Shown: piece after piece, positions 47,371 to 56,725 of the stretch | Layout: every line of letters starts with the position of its first letter | Position numbering within the stretch: position 1 is the first letter of the stretch | Made by a program: the position numbers and the translations under genes | NCBI RefSeq assembly: GCF_010747415.1 | Contig: NZ_JAAGNZ010000008.1 | Coordinates: forward strand, 20,533-84,532 | Direction: 5' to 3' | DNA: 64,000 nucleotides | Origin: Spirosoma agri | GTDB lineage: Bacteria > Bacteroidota > Bacteroidia > Cytophagales > Spirosomataceae | Notes under the pieces: generated by a model | Seen by the model: only the letters and a program-made list of their open reading frames with translations | The model's database searches: none | Told to the model about the DNA's origin: nothing

Positions 47371-48729
47371 TTACTTAATAAATTGAGCGGCTTTCGTATC
47401 CCGGATAAATAGATACGCGTCGAACAGCTCGCTCACCGGATGACTTTTATCGTGGGTACTTTTGCCACTCTTTGGGCCGTAACCAACCGCTCGATAGGTC
47501 AGGTTGGTAGATTCCTTTGGCCATTTTGCCAGGTCCATGTAGAAAGCGGGAGCACTGGCCTGTGCCAATTGGCCTTCCCATAGGCTGTCAGCGGGTATGG
47601 CCAAGGAAACGGTCTTCATCTGGCTGGCGTGGGTGATAAAGCGGTCATCGGTAGCGGCAAATGTGCCTGTTGCAGTGCCCGTTCCCAACGCAAAATACTG
47701 ACCAGGGTACATTTGCTCAATATAGCCGCCTGTTCCGCCAACTGCGCCATCATAAATGGACGTATGGGCAACGTGAAAATCGTGAGCCCAGATAATGACC
47801 TTGTCTTCAGGCTTGTGCAAAAAACGCGTGGCCATTACCGCCATACAACTATCTCGATCAAACGACCCTATTTTTTTGGTGATATACGTATAAGGGCCTG
47901 CTAACTGAAGGAAAATATTTTTGGCCATATTCATCGCGACATCCCGTTGCTGAGTGGATAGGGGCAAACGGGCCAATATGGGTTCCAGTTTTTTAATGGT
48001 CTCGTATCCCTGAACCAAATTAGCATTGGATACCGAATCGGGAATAGCAAAATCTTTCCGATTAGCATTATACCAGATTGAGTCGCGGGTAACGGCCAGT
48101 TTAACTAATAATTGGGTTAGGTTGTCGGTTTCAGCATGCTGAAACCGACGAGTGAGTTCCTGTAACACCCTGGCATCGTTGCTCATAAACATGGCATCCA
48201 TACCGCCAAACGTAACCGGCTTCTTGGCGCTCCGATTGTGCGTTTGTATCCAGCTCAGCAATTCCTTAACCTCCTGATTGCGCCAGATCGCCAGCAGATA
48301 CTGCTTCATGAGCGCATCAAGCTCGGAAGCAGAAGCCCGTGGCATCGCCTGATTAAGCCGATACGAATCCGCATAATCATTCTCGAAAACAACCTGATTG
48401 AACCCTTTTTCCTCTACTAGAATTTTGGTGATCCAGTACCGGATTTTGTAGAATTCGCTAGTACCGTGCGTTCCTTCACCTAATCCGACCAATTTTTTCG
48501 CGGCCATCTGGTTAATAAGCGGCATCATCTGCTGACGGAAGTGGTCAAAATTATCCAGATCGAGCGTCACCGCCTGGTCACCCAAAACAGTAATCGTTTC
48601 AGTCTGTTGCCGGGTTGTCACAGGTTTCGGGCCTGCTGAAGCCCGGTTGACCTGACTGTTTGGTTTGATCGGTTGAGCCATGGTCCAGGCCGTTACCAGG
48701 GTCAGCAAGAAAATGAGTAGCGTTTTCAT
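47371..48729 (-). CDS. Exported erythromycin-esterase-family protein
   Basis: About 452 residues from the ATG at 48729, where MKTLLIFLLTLVTAWTMAQ forms a signal peptide; the frame extends 46 codons further but without a plausible start context. The family motifs are present: VGLGEGTHGTSEFYKIRYW, VFENDYADSYRLN, VTFGGMDAM and VIIWAHDFHVAH with the catalytic-type histidines. EreA/EreB open macrolide lactone rings, but most chromosomal Bacteroidota members are uncharacterised and resistance should not be assumed. Oddly, it lies antisense between a LytTR regulator and a LytS kinase. Confidence 0.88.
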   Translation of the reverse strand: MKTLLIFLLTLVTAWTMAQPIKPNSQVNRASAGPKPVTTRQQTETITVLGDQAVTLDLDNFDHFRQQMMPLINQMAAKKLVGLGEGTHGTSEFYKIRYWITKILVEEKGFNQVVFENDYADSYRLNQAMPRASASELDALMKQYLLAIWRNQEVKELLSWIQTHNRSAKKPVTFGGMDAMFMSNDARVLQELTRRFQHAETDNLTQLLVKLAVTRDSIWYNANRKDFAIPDSVSNANLVQGYETIKKLEPILARLPLSTQQRDVAMNMAKNIFLQLAGPYTYITKKIGSFDRDSCMAVMATRFLHKPEDKVIIWAHDFHVAHTSIYDGAVGGTGGYIEQMYPGQYFALGTGTATGTFAATDDRFITHASQMKTVSLAIPADSLWEGQLAQASAPAFYMDLAKWPKESTNLTYRAVGYGPKSGKSTHDKSHPVSELFDAYLFIRDTKAAQFIK

Positions 48730-48910
48730 AACGAGACTTAGGTCTGTTGATTGATGACACAAACCTAGTCTTGGCGGTCTCCCTGGCACGAGTTTATTCG
48801 GTGAAGTAGCCCGTATATTCGACCAAGCGTTTAGGGCTGGTTTCACCGAAATAAATCGCCTGTTCATCGAAAATCTGGTGGCGGGCAGGTATAGATCGCG
48901 ATTTTTGGTT

Positions 48911-50044
48911 ATGTATTCATTGATAAATTCACCGTTTCTGAACCCTGGGCCAATCCGTCAGATTGCTCGGCGGCTGTTGCCGGTACTCATCCTTTATTTT
49001 CTGCTCAGTAGCGATGGACCGCTGTTGGGTCTGATCGAGCGGTACGGGCGCGTAGGCCGGTATATGCTCTATCTGCAATTGGTTTTGCCGTCGAGCATTT
49101 TTTACGGATTTGGGTATTGGCTGTTTCACCGGTTCTTGTACCAGTTCCGGCCGTTCCCCTTGCTAGCCGTAATCCTGTTGACCTACGCGCTAGTGTATAT
49201 CACCAATTATGCGAGCTTCATCTGGCTTCACCAGACGGTTGGCTTTCCAGCGAGATACAGTAATCAGTCGGATATGGCTGACCAATGGCGATTGATGGTC
49301 GCACACGGTCCGATAGGCCTCTTCAAAAGTCCACCCTTATTCATCTGGAATTTTACGATGTCGTTTGCTTATCCATCGCTATTACTGGCCTTCAAAGGAT
49401 TATACGATAATCGCTCGGCGCAGCTGCAGAATGCGCAACTCCAGCAACAGAATACGCAGCTTGAATTCAATTATCTCAAAAGTCAAGTCAATCCGCATTT
49501 TCTGTTCAATACGCTGAACAGCATTTATGCGTTAACCGAGGAGGACAATCCACAAGCAGCCCTGCTGGTGCACCAATTATCCGGGTTGATGCGGTATACG
49601 CTCTACGAAACGGGCGGGGCGTTTGTCGCACTTCACAAGGAGTTTCAGTTCATTCGAGACTACGTATCACTGGAACAAACCCGGGCGACAAAACGGCTTG
49701 CGCTTAGTCTGGAGCTGCCTGATCGGGTAGACGAGAATTTGCAAATTGCCCCGTTCATTCTCATCACGTTTGTGGAGAATGCTTTTAAGCACGGCCTGGC
49801 CAGGAGCAGTCAGCGAACGTGGATACGGACACGTGTGCATCTACAGGCAACCACCCTACACCTGGAGGTGAGCAATAGCCAACCGACGACCGCTGATGCT
49901 ACGTCAGGCGGATTAAGCCTGAGTAATGTTGGCAAACGGCTTGCCTTACTTTACCCAGACCACCGCTTATCAATTACTCGCAAACCGGCGGAATATACCG
50001 TTCAGTTGGTGCTATCGTTAGGCACAATAGCCAAGTCTTATTAA
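48911..50044 (+). CDS. LytS-type sensor histidine kinase
   Basis: 377 residues from the ATG at 48911 (an upstream GTG at 48878 is also possible). Four membrane helices occupy about residues 20-165, followed by a Gln-rich coiled coil (SAQLQNAQLQQQNTQLEFN) and a His_kinase domain with YLKSQVNPHFLFNTLNSIYA. The ATP-binding part has PFILITFVENAFKHGLA and GGLSLSNVGKRLALLY. By type it pairs with a LytTR regulator; the one at 46543 is the only free candidate in the window. Confidence 0.91.
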   Translation: MYSLINSPFLNPGPIRQIARRLLPVLILYFLLSSDGPLLGLIERYGRVGRYMLYLQLVLPSSIFYGFGYWLFHRFLYQFRPFPLLAVILLTYALVYITNYASFIWLHQTVGFPARYSNQSDMADQWRLMVAHGPIGLFKSPPLFIWNFTMSFAYPSLLLAFKGLYDNRSAQLQNAQLQQQNTQLEFNYLKSQVNPHFLFNTLNSIYALTEEDNPQAALLVHQLSGLMRYTLYETGGAFVALHKEFQFIRDYVSLEQTRATKRLALSLELPDRVDENLQIAPFILITFVENAFKHGLARSSQRTWIRTRVHLQATTLHLEVSNSQPTTADATSGGLSLSNVGKRLALLYPDHRLSITRKPAEYTVQLVLSLGTIAKSY

Positions 50045-50090
50045 ACGCTCCCACACGAGACGATTACGTGTCAATAATTTGGGCGTTTAA
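50041..50090 (+). terminator. Possible terminator after the LytS-type kinase
   Basis: TTAAACGC at 50041-50048 pairs with GCGTTTAA at 50083-50090 (plus one wobble pair inside), with a long loop; the left arm overlaps the kinase stop codon. Weak evidence because the loop is 34 bases. Confidence 0.35.
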
Positions 50091-50268
50091 AAAGACCCGT
50101 GCTTGTACAAAAAAGTACCGACGCCATTGTTTGTTAATCAAATAGACAGTGCTGCCAGAGGCCAAGGCTAACCCTTCACTAGGTTAAACAATCACTTATC
50201 TACACCTCAAATCAAGTCAATACAGTAGGGGCTGCTCAACAGGCCACTACACTATTTGGCAACAGCCA

Positions 50269-52647
50269 TTACATCTTTAGCTTAACCACTGGGTTGACCC
50301 CAACAGCCCCTATAAGTTGACCACAAACCGTAACGCTAACGATCACCAGGGAAATTGCCAGGGCTATCACGAACGGAAAGACACTAACCTCAATGTGATA
50401 GGCGAAGCTTTCTAACCAGGTATCGGCCACTAGCCAGGAGAGGGGCCACGCCACCCCGTTGGCCAGCAAAACCATATAGAAAAATGGCTTACTTAACGGT
50501 AGGACTAACTGCTGGCCTTTGGCACCGAACACCTTTCGAATCGCAATCTCCTTCATGCGGTAGCGAATCGACTGGGCGGCTAAGGCGAAAAGACCCAGCG
50601 AGGCAATGAATATAGCCAACGTCGAAAAACCACTTAGCACGGCTTGTAGCTGTTCCTGTTTTCGAAAGAGGTGTCCATATAACTCGTCCAGAAAATGATA
50701 ATTAAAGTTATCCCCATCCAGTTTATTGATACTACGCCACTGATGCTGTAAAGTGGCTAACAAAGGGACCATAGCCTTACTGTCAGTCTGGATCATAATT
50801 TGAGTTTTAGTCACTCCAGGCGCAGCGCTCATAACATAGATCATGGGCTGAATACCTGATTCAAACCCCTGCTCGTTGACGTCAGCCGCCACACCAATTA
50901 TTCGGTAGTTACCAGCAGCACCTTTCAACGTTGTACCAATCGGATTTTTTAAACCCATTGCCTTGGCGGCCGTCTCATTGATGACAGCACTGGCTGAATC
51001 GACGGCAAAAGATGAAGCAAAAGACTGCCCCTCTTTTAGCGCAATCGTCAAGGTTTCGAAGTAGTGGTAACCAACGGCGACGGTCTGCATCGCATACGCC
51101 TTATGATCCAGGATATATTCATACGTGGCGGGCAGGATGCCACCCGGCACATTCGAGGCCACGGTTACGTTTTTTACCCCCGGTAGCGCTCTAATTTGGT
51201 TACTGACGGTTTCAAATTGGCTAGGCTGGTTATAAATACCCATATTATCTATGTAAACAACCTGCTTAGCGGTAAAGCCTGGATTTTCAGATCTCATAAA
51301 CGAAATCTGCTCATGAATGACCATCAGAAGGATGGCAAACCCGATGGCAAACGTAAATTGAAACAGGATTAGTGAACTTCGTATTCGAGTGAGCGACCCA
51401 ACGTTCGTCAACGGACTACCTCTCAGCACAGCCGCTGGCGAAACCCCCGCCATCAACAGCGCAGGATAAATACCGGCAATTGCGGTTAGAACCAGCAATG
51501 TCAATGTTAGCTGCCCCAGTATGGTCAGATTTAATCCAGAGAACAACAGGTTACTAGCCAACAACTGATTAACGTACGGTAAACCGAGCTGTACGATGCC
51601 TAACGAAATGAGCAATGCAAAACAGCATTGAATAAATATTTCTATTAGAAATTGGCCGATAATCTGCCGGCGACTGATGCCGTTTACTTTTTTGACACCG
51701 ACTTCTTTTGCGCGCCTGGCCGCTTGAGCAATGTAAAGATTGGTAAAATTTACGCCTGAAATAATCAGGATGGTAATGGCTAATAGGGCCAGGCCTTTTA
51801 TCATCTGGTCATTCACCGCAGAGCCGTAGTGGGGTTTCAAGTGCAGGTTGGCCAAGGGGTCTAGATAAATCGTTGCTTTTGATAAGCGTAAGGCTTCTTT
51901 CGCTACTTGGCTGGTATCGGCTGAAGCCGCTTCCCGGTAGACTTTATCTATTTTTTGGGCTAACAAACGAATGTCTGTATTAGGTCTTACCAGGACGTAA
52001 GTTTGATAAATCTGGCTGGTAAAGCTCTGGTCTTTCCCCTGGGTAATGTCATCGCTGAAACCAATACAGTCGAAGCTTAGATTCGTGTTGCCGAGTGGCT
52101 CTTGAGCCACACCACTAATCATCAGGGAGATTCCCGATTTTGATAGCATCGTCACGGTCTTATTATGAACAGTCCTATCGTCGGGAAAAAGTACATCTGC
52201 CGTTCGCTTTGAGAGTAGTGTTGTTGGCGTACCGCTAGTCGTATTTAGATTGAAATCTTTGGGCTTGATTCCTAGTATTTTAGCAATTGAGTAATCCGCA
52301 CCTACCCACTTTTTAATCAGGTACTTTCCCGAAGCGGTATAAAACGGAATTTGAAATAAAGCGGTATTGATTCGTCCTGTTTCTTCTATTTCGGGACACT
52401 GGTTTTTTATAGCGGCCGCTAATTTGCCAGGCGTATAGGGAGAAGGCCCGTTAGGCAGTTCGCGTTCGACCAAAAAGATACGACCAATCTGATCATTCCA
52501 TTGGTCGTAGCTAGTCTCCTGATCAACGTATAGGGTGACGAAGATAAAGGCGGCTAAGCCCAGCGACAAGCCCGTAATATTTAGGAAATTGTACCATTTT
52601 TCCTTTAAAAAAGTGCGGGCCGCAATTTTTATGTCCAGCTTGTGCAT
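50269..52647 (-). CDS. MacB/FtsX-type ABC transporter permease
   Basis: A 792-residue permease with the Bacteroidota double arrangement: an N-terminal helix (NFLNITGLSLGLAAFIFVTL) and periplasmic MacB core, three helices (about 285-410), a second helix and core domain, and a final three-helix FtsX domain (about 665-785: FSTLAIFIASLGLFALAAQS, then RYRMKEIAIRKVFGAKGQQL). No ATPase is encoded next to it, so it probably uses one encoded elsewhere. Relatives are linked to antimicrobial peptide export or envelope stress. It is convergent with the LytS-type kinase, and its 5' neighbourhood is a graveyard of recombinase genes. Confidence 0.92.
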   Translation of the reverse strand: MHKLDIKIAARTFLKEKWYNFLNITGLSLGLAAFIFVTLYVDQETSYDQWNDQIGRIFLVERELPNGPSPYTPGKLAAAIKNQCPEIEETGRINTALFQIPFYTASGKYLIKKWVGADYSIAKILGIKPKDFNLNTTSGTPTTLLSKRTADVLFPDDRTVHNKTVTMLSKSGISLMISGVAQEPLGNTNLSFDCIGFSDDITQGKDQSFTSQIYQTYVLVRPNTDIRLLAQKIDKVYREAASADTSQVAKEALRLSKATIYLDPLANLHLKPHYGSAVNDQMIKGLALLAITILIISGVNFTNLYIAQAARRAKEVGVKKVNGISRRQIIGQFLIEIFIQCCFALLISLGIVQLGLPYVNQLLASNLLFSGLNLTILGQLTLTLLVLTAIAGIYPALLMAGVSPAAVLRGSPLTNVGSLTRIRSSLILFQFTFAIGFAILLMVIHEQISFMRSENPGFTAKQVVYIDNMGIYNQPSQFETVSNQIRALPGVKNVTVASNVPGGILPATYEYILDHKAYAMQTVAVGYHYFETLTIALKEGQSFASSFAVDSASAVINETAAKAMGLKNPIGTTLKGAAGNYRIIGVAADVNEQGFESGIQPMIYVMSAAPGVTKTQIMIQTDSKAMVPLLATLQHQWRSINKLDGDNFNYHFLDELYGHLFRKQEQLQAVLSGFSTLAIFIASLGLFALAAQSIRYRMKEIAIRKVFGAKGQQLVLPLSKPFFYMVLLANGVAWPLSWLVADTWLESFAYHIEVSVFPFVIALAISLVIVSVTVCGQLIGAVGVNPVVKLKM

Positions 52648-53103
52648 GATATTCTTATACCTACTTGTGTGATAAAAGGAACTAGCAACTCAGCGTAGTC
52701 AAGAGCCAATAGCTCTTCCTTGGGGTCAATCATTTATCAGGATGGTTCTGGCTATTTAGCCATAACTAACCGTTTTTAGCCGATTGGTCATTGAAAACAC
52801 ACAAACCGCTATTTCACTAAAGGTTTAGCACCTGCTACTATACCGTACTTATTGCTTCTTTAACTGGACTATCGATTAAATTCTTGGCTAACTCAATCCG
52901 TTACACACCGCTTGCCAATCCCAAATTGATCCTGCCATTCTTATTCGTTCCTGCGATTACTTGTTGAGAACCAATAGGGTCTCCACTTCTTGGCTGATCG
53001 GCTACGCCAAGCGGCTTCCGCAGTCCGTGTGTTGTTCGATTATCGGTATTCCCTGGGTGTACCACGTGTACCTGGTACAAAAGAAAATTTAAGGTTCTAA
53101 ACG
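52648..53103. other. Gene-free stretch upstream of the ABC permease
   Basis: No coding frame was recognised on either strand. It should contain the promoter of the ABC permease; the part beyond about 52900 may be further debris of the recombinase that starts to be readable at 53104, but no motif proves this. Confidence 0.35.
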
Positions 53104-53345
53104 GGGAAGCCTGAAAAGGTCACCTTGCAGGCCATTCAAAAAGGGGAATCGATCCGAGTCGATAACGTGACTACTCGCAAAGCAAATGTCAAGCTACCGA
53201 ACTGGCCATACTTTACCGGAGTAAAGGAATGACCTAGGCTGAAATTGCGGAAAAGCTCAGCCAAACCCATGATCAAACCAGAAGAAGCAAGCACGTTGAA
53301 GGGAAAGCAGCATTTTCGGCTATTGAAACAGATTTCCACGGCTAA
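53104..53345 (+). pseudogene. C-terminal relic of a large-type serine recombinase
   Basis: Frame one reads GKPEKVTLQAIQKGESIRVD then NVTTRKANV, and after a shift at about 53190 the next frame reads QATELAILYRSKGMT, stop, AEIAEKLSQ, TRRSKHVEGKAAFSAI. This is the C-terminal helix-turn-helix region of recombinases such as the one at 54320, where GKPENLTPEAQQKGVDAI aligns. At least one frameshift and one nonsense codon are present, and the catalytic domain is missing. Confidence 0.65.
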
Positions 53346-53373
53346 AACGCTGCATTGACTTTCCAGACAGACG

Positions 53374-53855
53374 TTAGTCAATTCTAGTCGCCGTGCGATC
53401 ACAAAGCGGTAGCCATTGATCCTGTGGTTTCCATTCCCAAACAATCAGTTGCTTGCGGTTATCCTCACTAAATTCGATGCGGGCCCGTTCGTGTTCACCG
53501 AAAAAAGTCCGGCTGTTGCCCTCAGCTGAAACATCATAATGCCGGTAAAAACCGTGATTCTCAAAAGAGCGGGCAAAATAGTGTCCCGTTTGCGGGTCAA
53601 CGCCCATCACACTTAACGTGTCGAAAACCTCCCCACCCGGACGCGCCTGCTCATCCTGGACCAAAAAGAATGCACCAGTATACCAGCGTCCTGTGTGGGT
53701 GCTTGTCCACGGCACTCCGTTGCGTTTTGGGTCATCAACCGGCTGCTGGGTTCCGCCATAAGCGGTTCCTTGCGCTTTCTACTCGCCTAAAAGATGGATA
53801 AGGCTTCGTGTCTTGTTCCTCTGGTTGCGGGCCGTTCGGAATCATAACTACTCAC
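53374..53855 (-). pseudogene. DUF1579-like gene inactivated by a deletion and a nonsense codon
   Basis: The C-terminal 113 codons are intact and match this small family (TGRWYTGAFFLVQDEQARPG, YFARSFENHGFYRHYDVSAE, IVWEWKPQDQWLPLCDRTA). Upstream, the frame continues KAQGTAYGGTQQPVDDPKRN to a TAG where Trp is expected. One base is missing just before it, after which the first frame reads VSSYDSERPATRGTRHEALS from a GTG at 53855. That GTG has a perfect AAAGGAGA ribosome-binding site (53861-53868), showing the original start. The native protein of about 160 residues can no longer be made. Confidence 0.7.
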
Positions 53856-54319
53856 AGTATTCTCCTTTAGCTGTTAATTATTTAGCGTAACTAATTAGTG
53901 AAAGTTGAATTTGGTAGCCCGCAGGAGATAGAAAAACGACATCAATCTACTAAAAATCAGCCATTAGTTTTAACGCCTTATTCTATTCCTATGGAGGACC
54001 AGTTAGGTTGCAGTTATTGCGAGACAGAAGAAATGATCCTTTGAATCTGCGTAGGGGTTACAGACCGGTAACAGTCGTTGATGGTTCGTAATTCGTAACG
54101 TGTCATCTCCGCCCGGCTACTTTAGTCAAACTTATCAATTGTATTGAGTGATAATAGTGCAGTAAATCGGTCTTATTTTTGGTTTTACAGGGCTTAAACG
54201 ACCGTTCAACGAGTGTAAAACAACCCATTTTTACCCCTACTTTTGGGTGATTCCACTTGTTGAATTCAAGGCCGGCTATAAATCCTGAACGAAACGATCA
54301 AGGAACAACACCTACCGCG

Positions 54320-55013
54320 ATGGCAAAGAAACAGAACTCCACAACTAGCAGTACCGGACTGGCTAAGTATGTCGCTTACTACCGGGTATCGACCAGGGCG
54401 CAGGGTGATTCAGGCTTAGGCTTGGAAGGGCAACGCTACGCAGTAGCTAACTTCGTCAAAGAATCGGACCGCAGAGCGGCTATCGTTGCCGAATACACCG
54501 AAGTCGAATCTGGAAAGAACAATCAACGGGTTCAGCTGACAGCGGCTATTGATCGGGCAAAGAAAGAGGGCGCGGTGCTGGTCATTGCCAAACTTGATCG
54601 ACTGAGCCGGAACGCTTCGTTCATATTCACGCTGAGGGATTCGGGGGTCAACTTTCAATGTGTCGATATGCCCGATGCCAATACTCTGACCATCGGAATC
54701 TTTGCAACACTAGCCCAGCACGAGCGGGAACTGATCAGCAGTCGGACCAAAGCCGCGTTGCAGGCTAAAATTGCGAAAGGGGCAATACTTGGTAAGCCCG
54801 AAAACTTGACGCCCTAAGCCCAGCAAAAAGGAGTTGACGCTATTAACGTCAAAGCGGCCACGAATGAAAACAATCAGCGGGCTGTGTTGACGATTAAGAG
54901 TTACATCTCCCGGCAGAAGACTTTGCAACAAGTTGAATACGAGTGGCTTTCGTACTACCAAGGGTTGTTTCTTTCAGCGGGTTCATAGCCAGCGCTTACT
55001 CGCCAAACTAACG
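54320..55013 (+). pseudogene. Serine recombinase inactivated by a nonsense codon and a small deletion
   Basis: The resolvase catalytic domain is intact from the ATG at 54320: YVAYYRVSTRAQGDSGLGLE with the nucleophile Ser, VLVIAKLDRLSRNASFIFTL, and IFATLAQHERELISSRTKAA. At 54815 a TAA interrupts GKPENLTP; the frame continues AQQKGVDAINVKAATNENNQ. After LQQ, about 11 bases (the IADE region) are lost and the next frame reads NTSGFRTTKGCFFQRVHSQR, LLAKLT. The 166-residue product made up to the TAA would lack the DNA-binding domain. The 464 bases upstream (53856-54319) hold no recognisable gene. An ATG at 54257 is possible but adds a non-family extension. Confidence 0.8.
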
Positions 55014-55092
55014 TGGGCTTTGTCAAGGAACCCAAAATACCCAGCTCGTACGCGGCATGGCCCCTTACTGCTTAAATTAATAGGTCTTTACG

Positions 55093-55668
55093 CTAGTCAC
55101 CTTTTATAAGCGGAACTTTAGGCTGGCGGTAGAGACGAATCAGCCCCCAAACTAAACCCATCAGGGCTATCACGACAACGGCGGCTAGTTCATGCTTACG
55201 CAGATCCGTGACCAGTACTTCCAATCCCTGAGCGATCGTGTTACCTGCCAAGGCGATAACCAGGGCCCAGATCAGCGCGCCCACCCCGTTCAGTAGCGTG
55301 AACTGACGGGCGGGGTAGGCTGATGTTCCAATGGCGACCGGAATCAGAGTCCGTAAGCCCAGCAGCGCGCGAAACCCCAGCACTAAGCTATTGCCGTAAC
55401 GTTGTAGCATGGTGTCTACCCGAACCAGACGCGATTGCCAGGCTGGGCGACGGTTAAGTAAAGCGGTGCCAAAGCGATCGCCGAGCACAAACCAAATCTG
55501 GGCCATTGTAAAGGAGGCTAGGGCGGCCAGACCGATCACCACGGGCAGGGAGAAGTAGCCTCGGTGGGCTAGATAAGCGGCCAGGATCAGGAATGCCTCA
55601 CCTTCCAGTAGTACACCAACAAACAGGATCGGGTAGCCGTACGTAATAATTAAGGACTCAAGATGCAT
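55093..55668 (-). CDS. DedA family membrane protein
   Basis: A 191-residue protein with four or five helices and DedA/SNARE-associated features: GYPILFVGVLLEGEAFLILA, WFVLGDRFGTALLNRRPAW, YGNSLVLGFRALLGLRTLIP with the conserved FxR...R pattern, and GTSAYPARQFTLLNGVGALI. DedA proteins help recycle undecaprenyl phosphate or other lipids across the inner membrane. It stands alone. A 9-bp inverted repeat (55734-55742 with 55763-55771) lies about 70 bases upstream of its start. Confidence 0.9.
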   Translation of the reverse strand: MHLESLIITYGYPILFVGVLLEGEAFLILAAYLAHRGYFSLPVVIGLAALASFTMAQIWFVLGDRFGTALLNRRPAWQSRLVRVDTMLQRYGNSLVLGFRALLGLRTLIPVAIGTSAYPARQFTLLNGVGALIWALVIALAGNTIAQGLEVLVTDLRKHELAAVVVIALMGLVWGLIRLYRQPKVPLIKGD

Positions 55669-56311
55669 GGGTAGGAGAAAAAACGGGTCAGTCTAAGGCA
55701 AGAACTGACTAGTGGCGTCTTTGTTTCTAGCTGGTGACCAGGTGATTTACGGGTGTTGGTCTCCTGGTCACTGGCTCTTCGATATGGCCTTTTTTAGGTA
55801 GACGTTTGTAAAATACCATAAACACACTACATGCTTTCCGCTAACCTATGGATGTATCACAAACTCAAGTTACTATTGAAAATTAGACAGCGCGGCTGCC
55901 GCATTGATTCTTGACCAGATCGCCGGAGCGGATAACAAGTTGAGAATGTTAGATAAGCTGATAGGTTACTTTCGATGGTACCAATCGGCTGTCCTAGTAA
56001 AATGGGCATTTCGTGAAACGCTTGGTGACTACTTTTGCTCCAGGCCCTTTAGCGTATGCTGCTGATTTATGCATACAGTAAAGCGGCAAGCCTACGTATA
56101 GTTTACAGCTAGTTTACAGCGAAATAAAAAATAGAATTTGATTTCCTTCAAACGAAAGGTCGTCGAAGTGTTTCGAACGGAGATCATACAGCCAGCCCTA
56201 TTTACACCACCCTAGTACCCAGTTGAGACGATTGAATCGACACAGGGCAGCCTGTGTATTACCTTAAGCACCGACTATTTAGTCCCTTGCACTCCCACAA
56301 AGTTCGGCCTT

Positions 56312-56476
56312 CTACCTTCCAACGTTGCCGAGCCCGCTCGTCGAAGTGTAACCAATCCCAAAATATCGAGTAGGATTTTCGATGATTTTCACACGGAAGG
56401 GTGCTTCGGCTGCCGATCGGTACAAGAGGGATCGGGTACCATCTGTCGGGCCGTCGTCACAAACAATAAGTTCACC
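56312..56476 (-). pseudogene. Fragment of a family 2 glycosyltransferase
   Basis: The frame reads GELIVCDDGPTDGTRSLL, then FRVKIIENPTRYFGIGY before similarity ends at a stop. ELIVCDDGSTDGT is the nucleotide-sugar-binding signature of GT2 enzymes, and VKIIxNPTRxG is the sequence that follows it in the family. There is a stop immediately upstream and no N-terminus, so only a scrap of about 35 recognisable codons survives. Confidence 0.5.
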
Positions 56477-56520
56477 GGATTAGTAATTAAGTTAAACATA
56501 TATTGAAAATTAATGTCTTA

Positions 56521-56534
56521 TAAGAGCGCTCTTA
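56521..56534. repeat. Perfect 14-bp palindrome
   Basis: TAAGAGCGCTCTTA is fully self-complementary. It stands in a region without intact genes, about 190 bases beyond the 3' end of the vWA gene, so no target is apparent. Confidence 0.4.
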
Positions 56535-56725
56535 CGAAAGTCAGACAAGGCAGGTGACTTTCACAACGAGTTGACCGCTGAGTTACTGACGCCTACAAAC
56601 CCCCTCATCCTGAATTTGCCCAATGTATACAATTGCCAGCTAACAAAAACTAGAGCAGAACCGCAGGGCCAGTTAGCGCATCACAATCATGGTGTCAAAG
56701 CTGACCATCACCGACTCCAATCTGC

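Larger units (their letters stand above)
55669..56725. other. 1-kb region with no intact gene
   Basis: The stretch contains an inverted repeat GTGACCAGG/CCTGGTCAC (55734-55771) near the DedA start, the glycosyltransferase relic listed separately, and a perfect 14-bp palindrome TAAGAGCGCTCTTA at 56521-56534. The rest shows no frame with family resemblance. Confidence 0.4.

Noticed and set aside
47371..48729. Erythromycin-esterase-like gene as a macrolide resistance gene
   Set aside because: The family is large and mostly uncharacterised, the protein is exported, and it has no mobile-element context of its own; resistance cannot be claimed from sequence.
53136..53444. 102-codon minus-strand frame
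   Set aside because: It is antisense to the recombinase relic and overlaps the DUF1579-like gene; no family resemblance.
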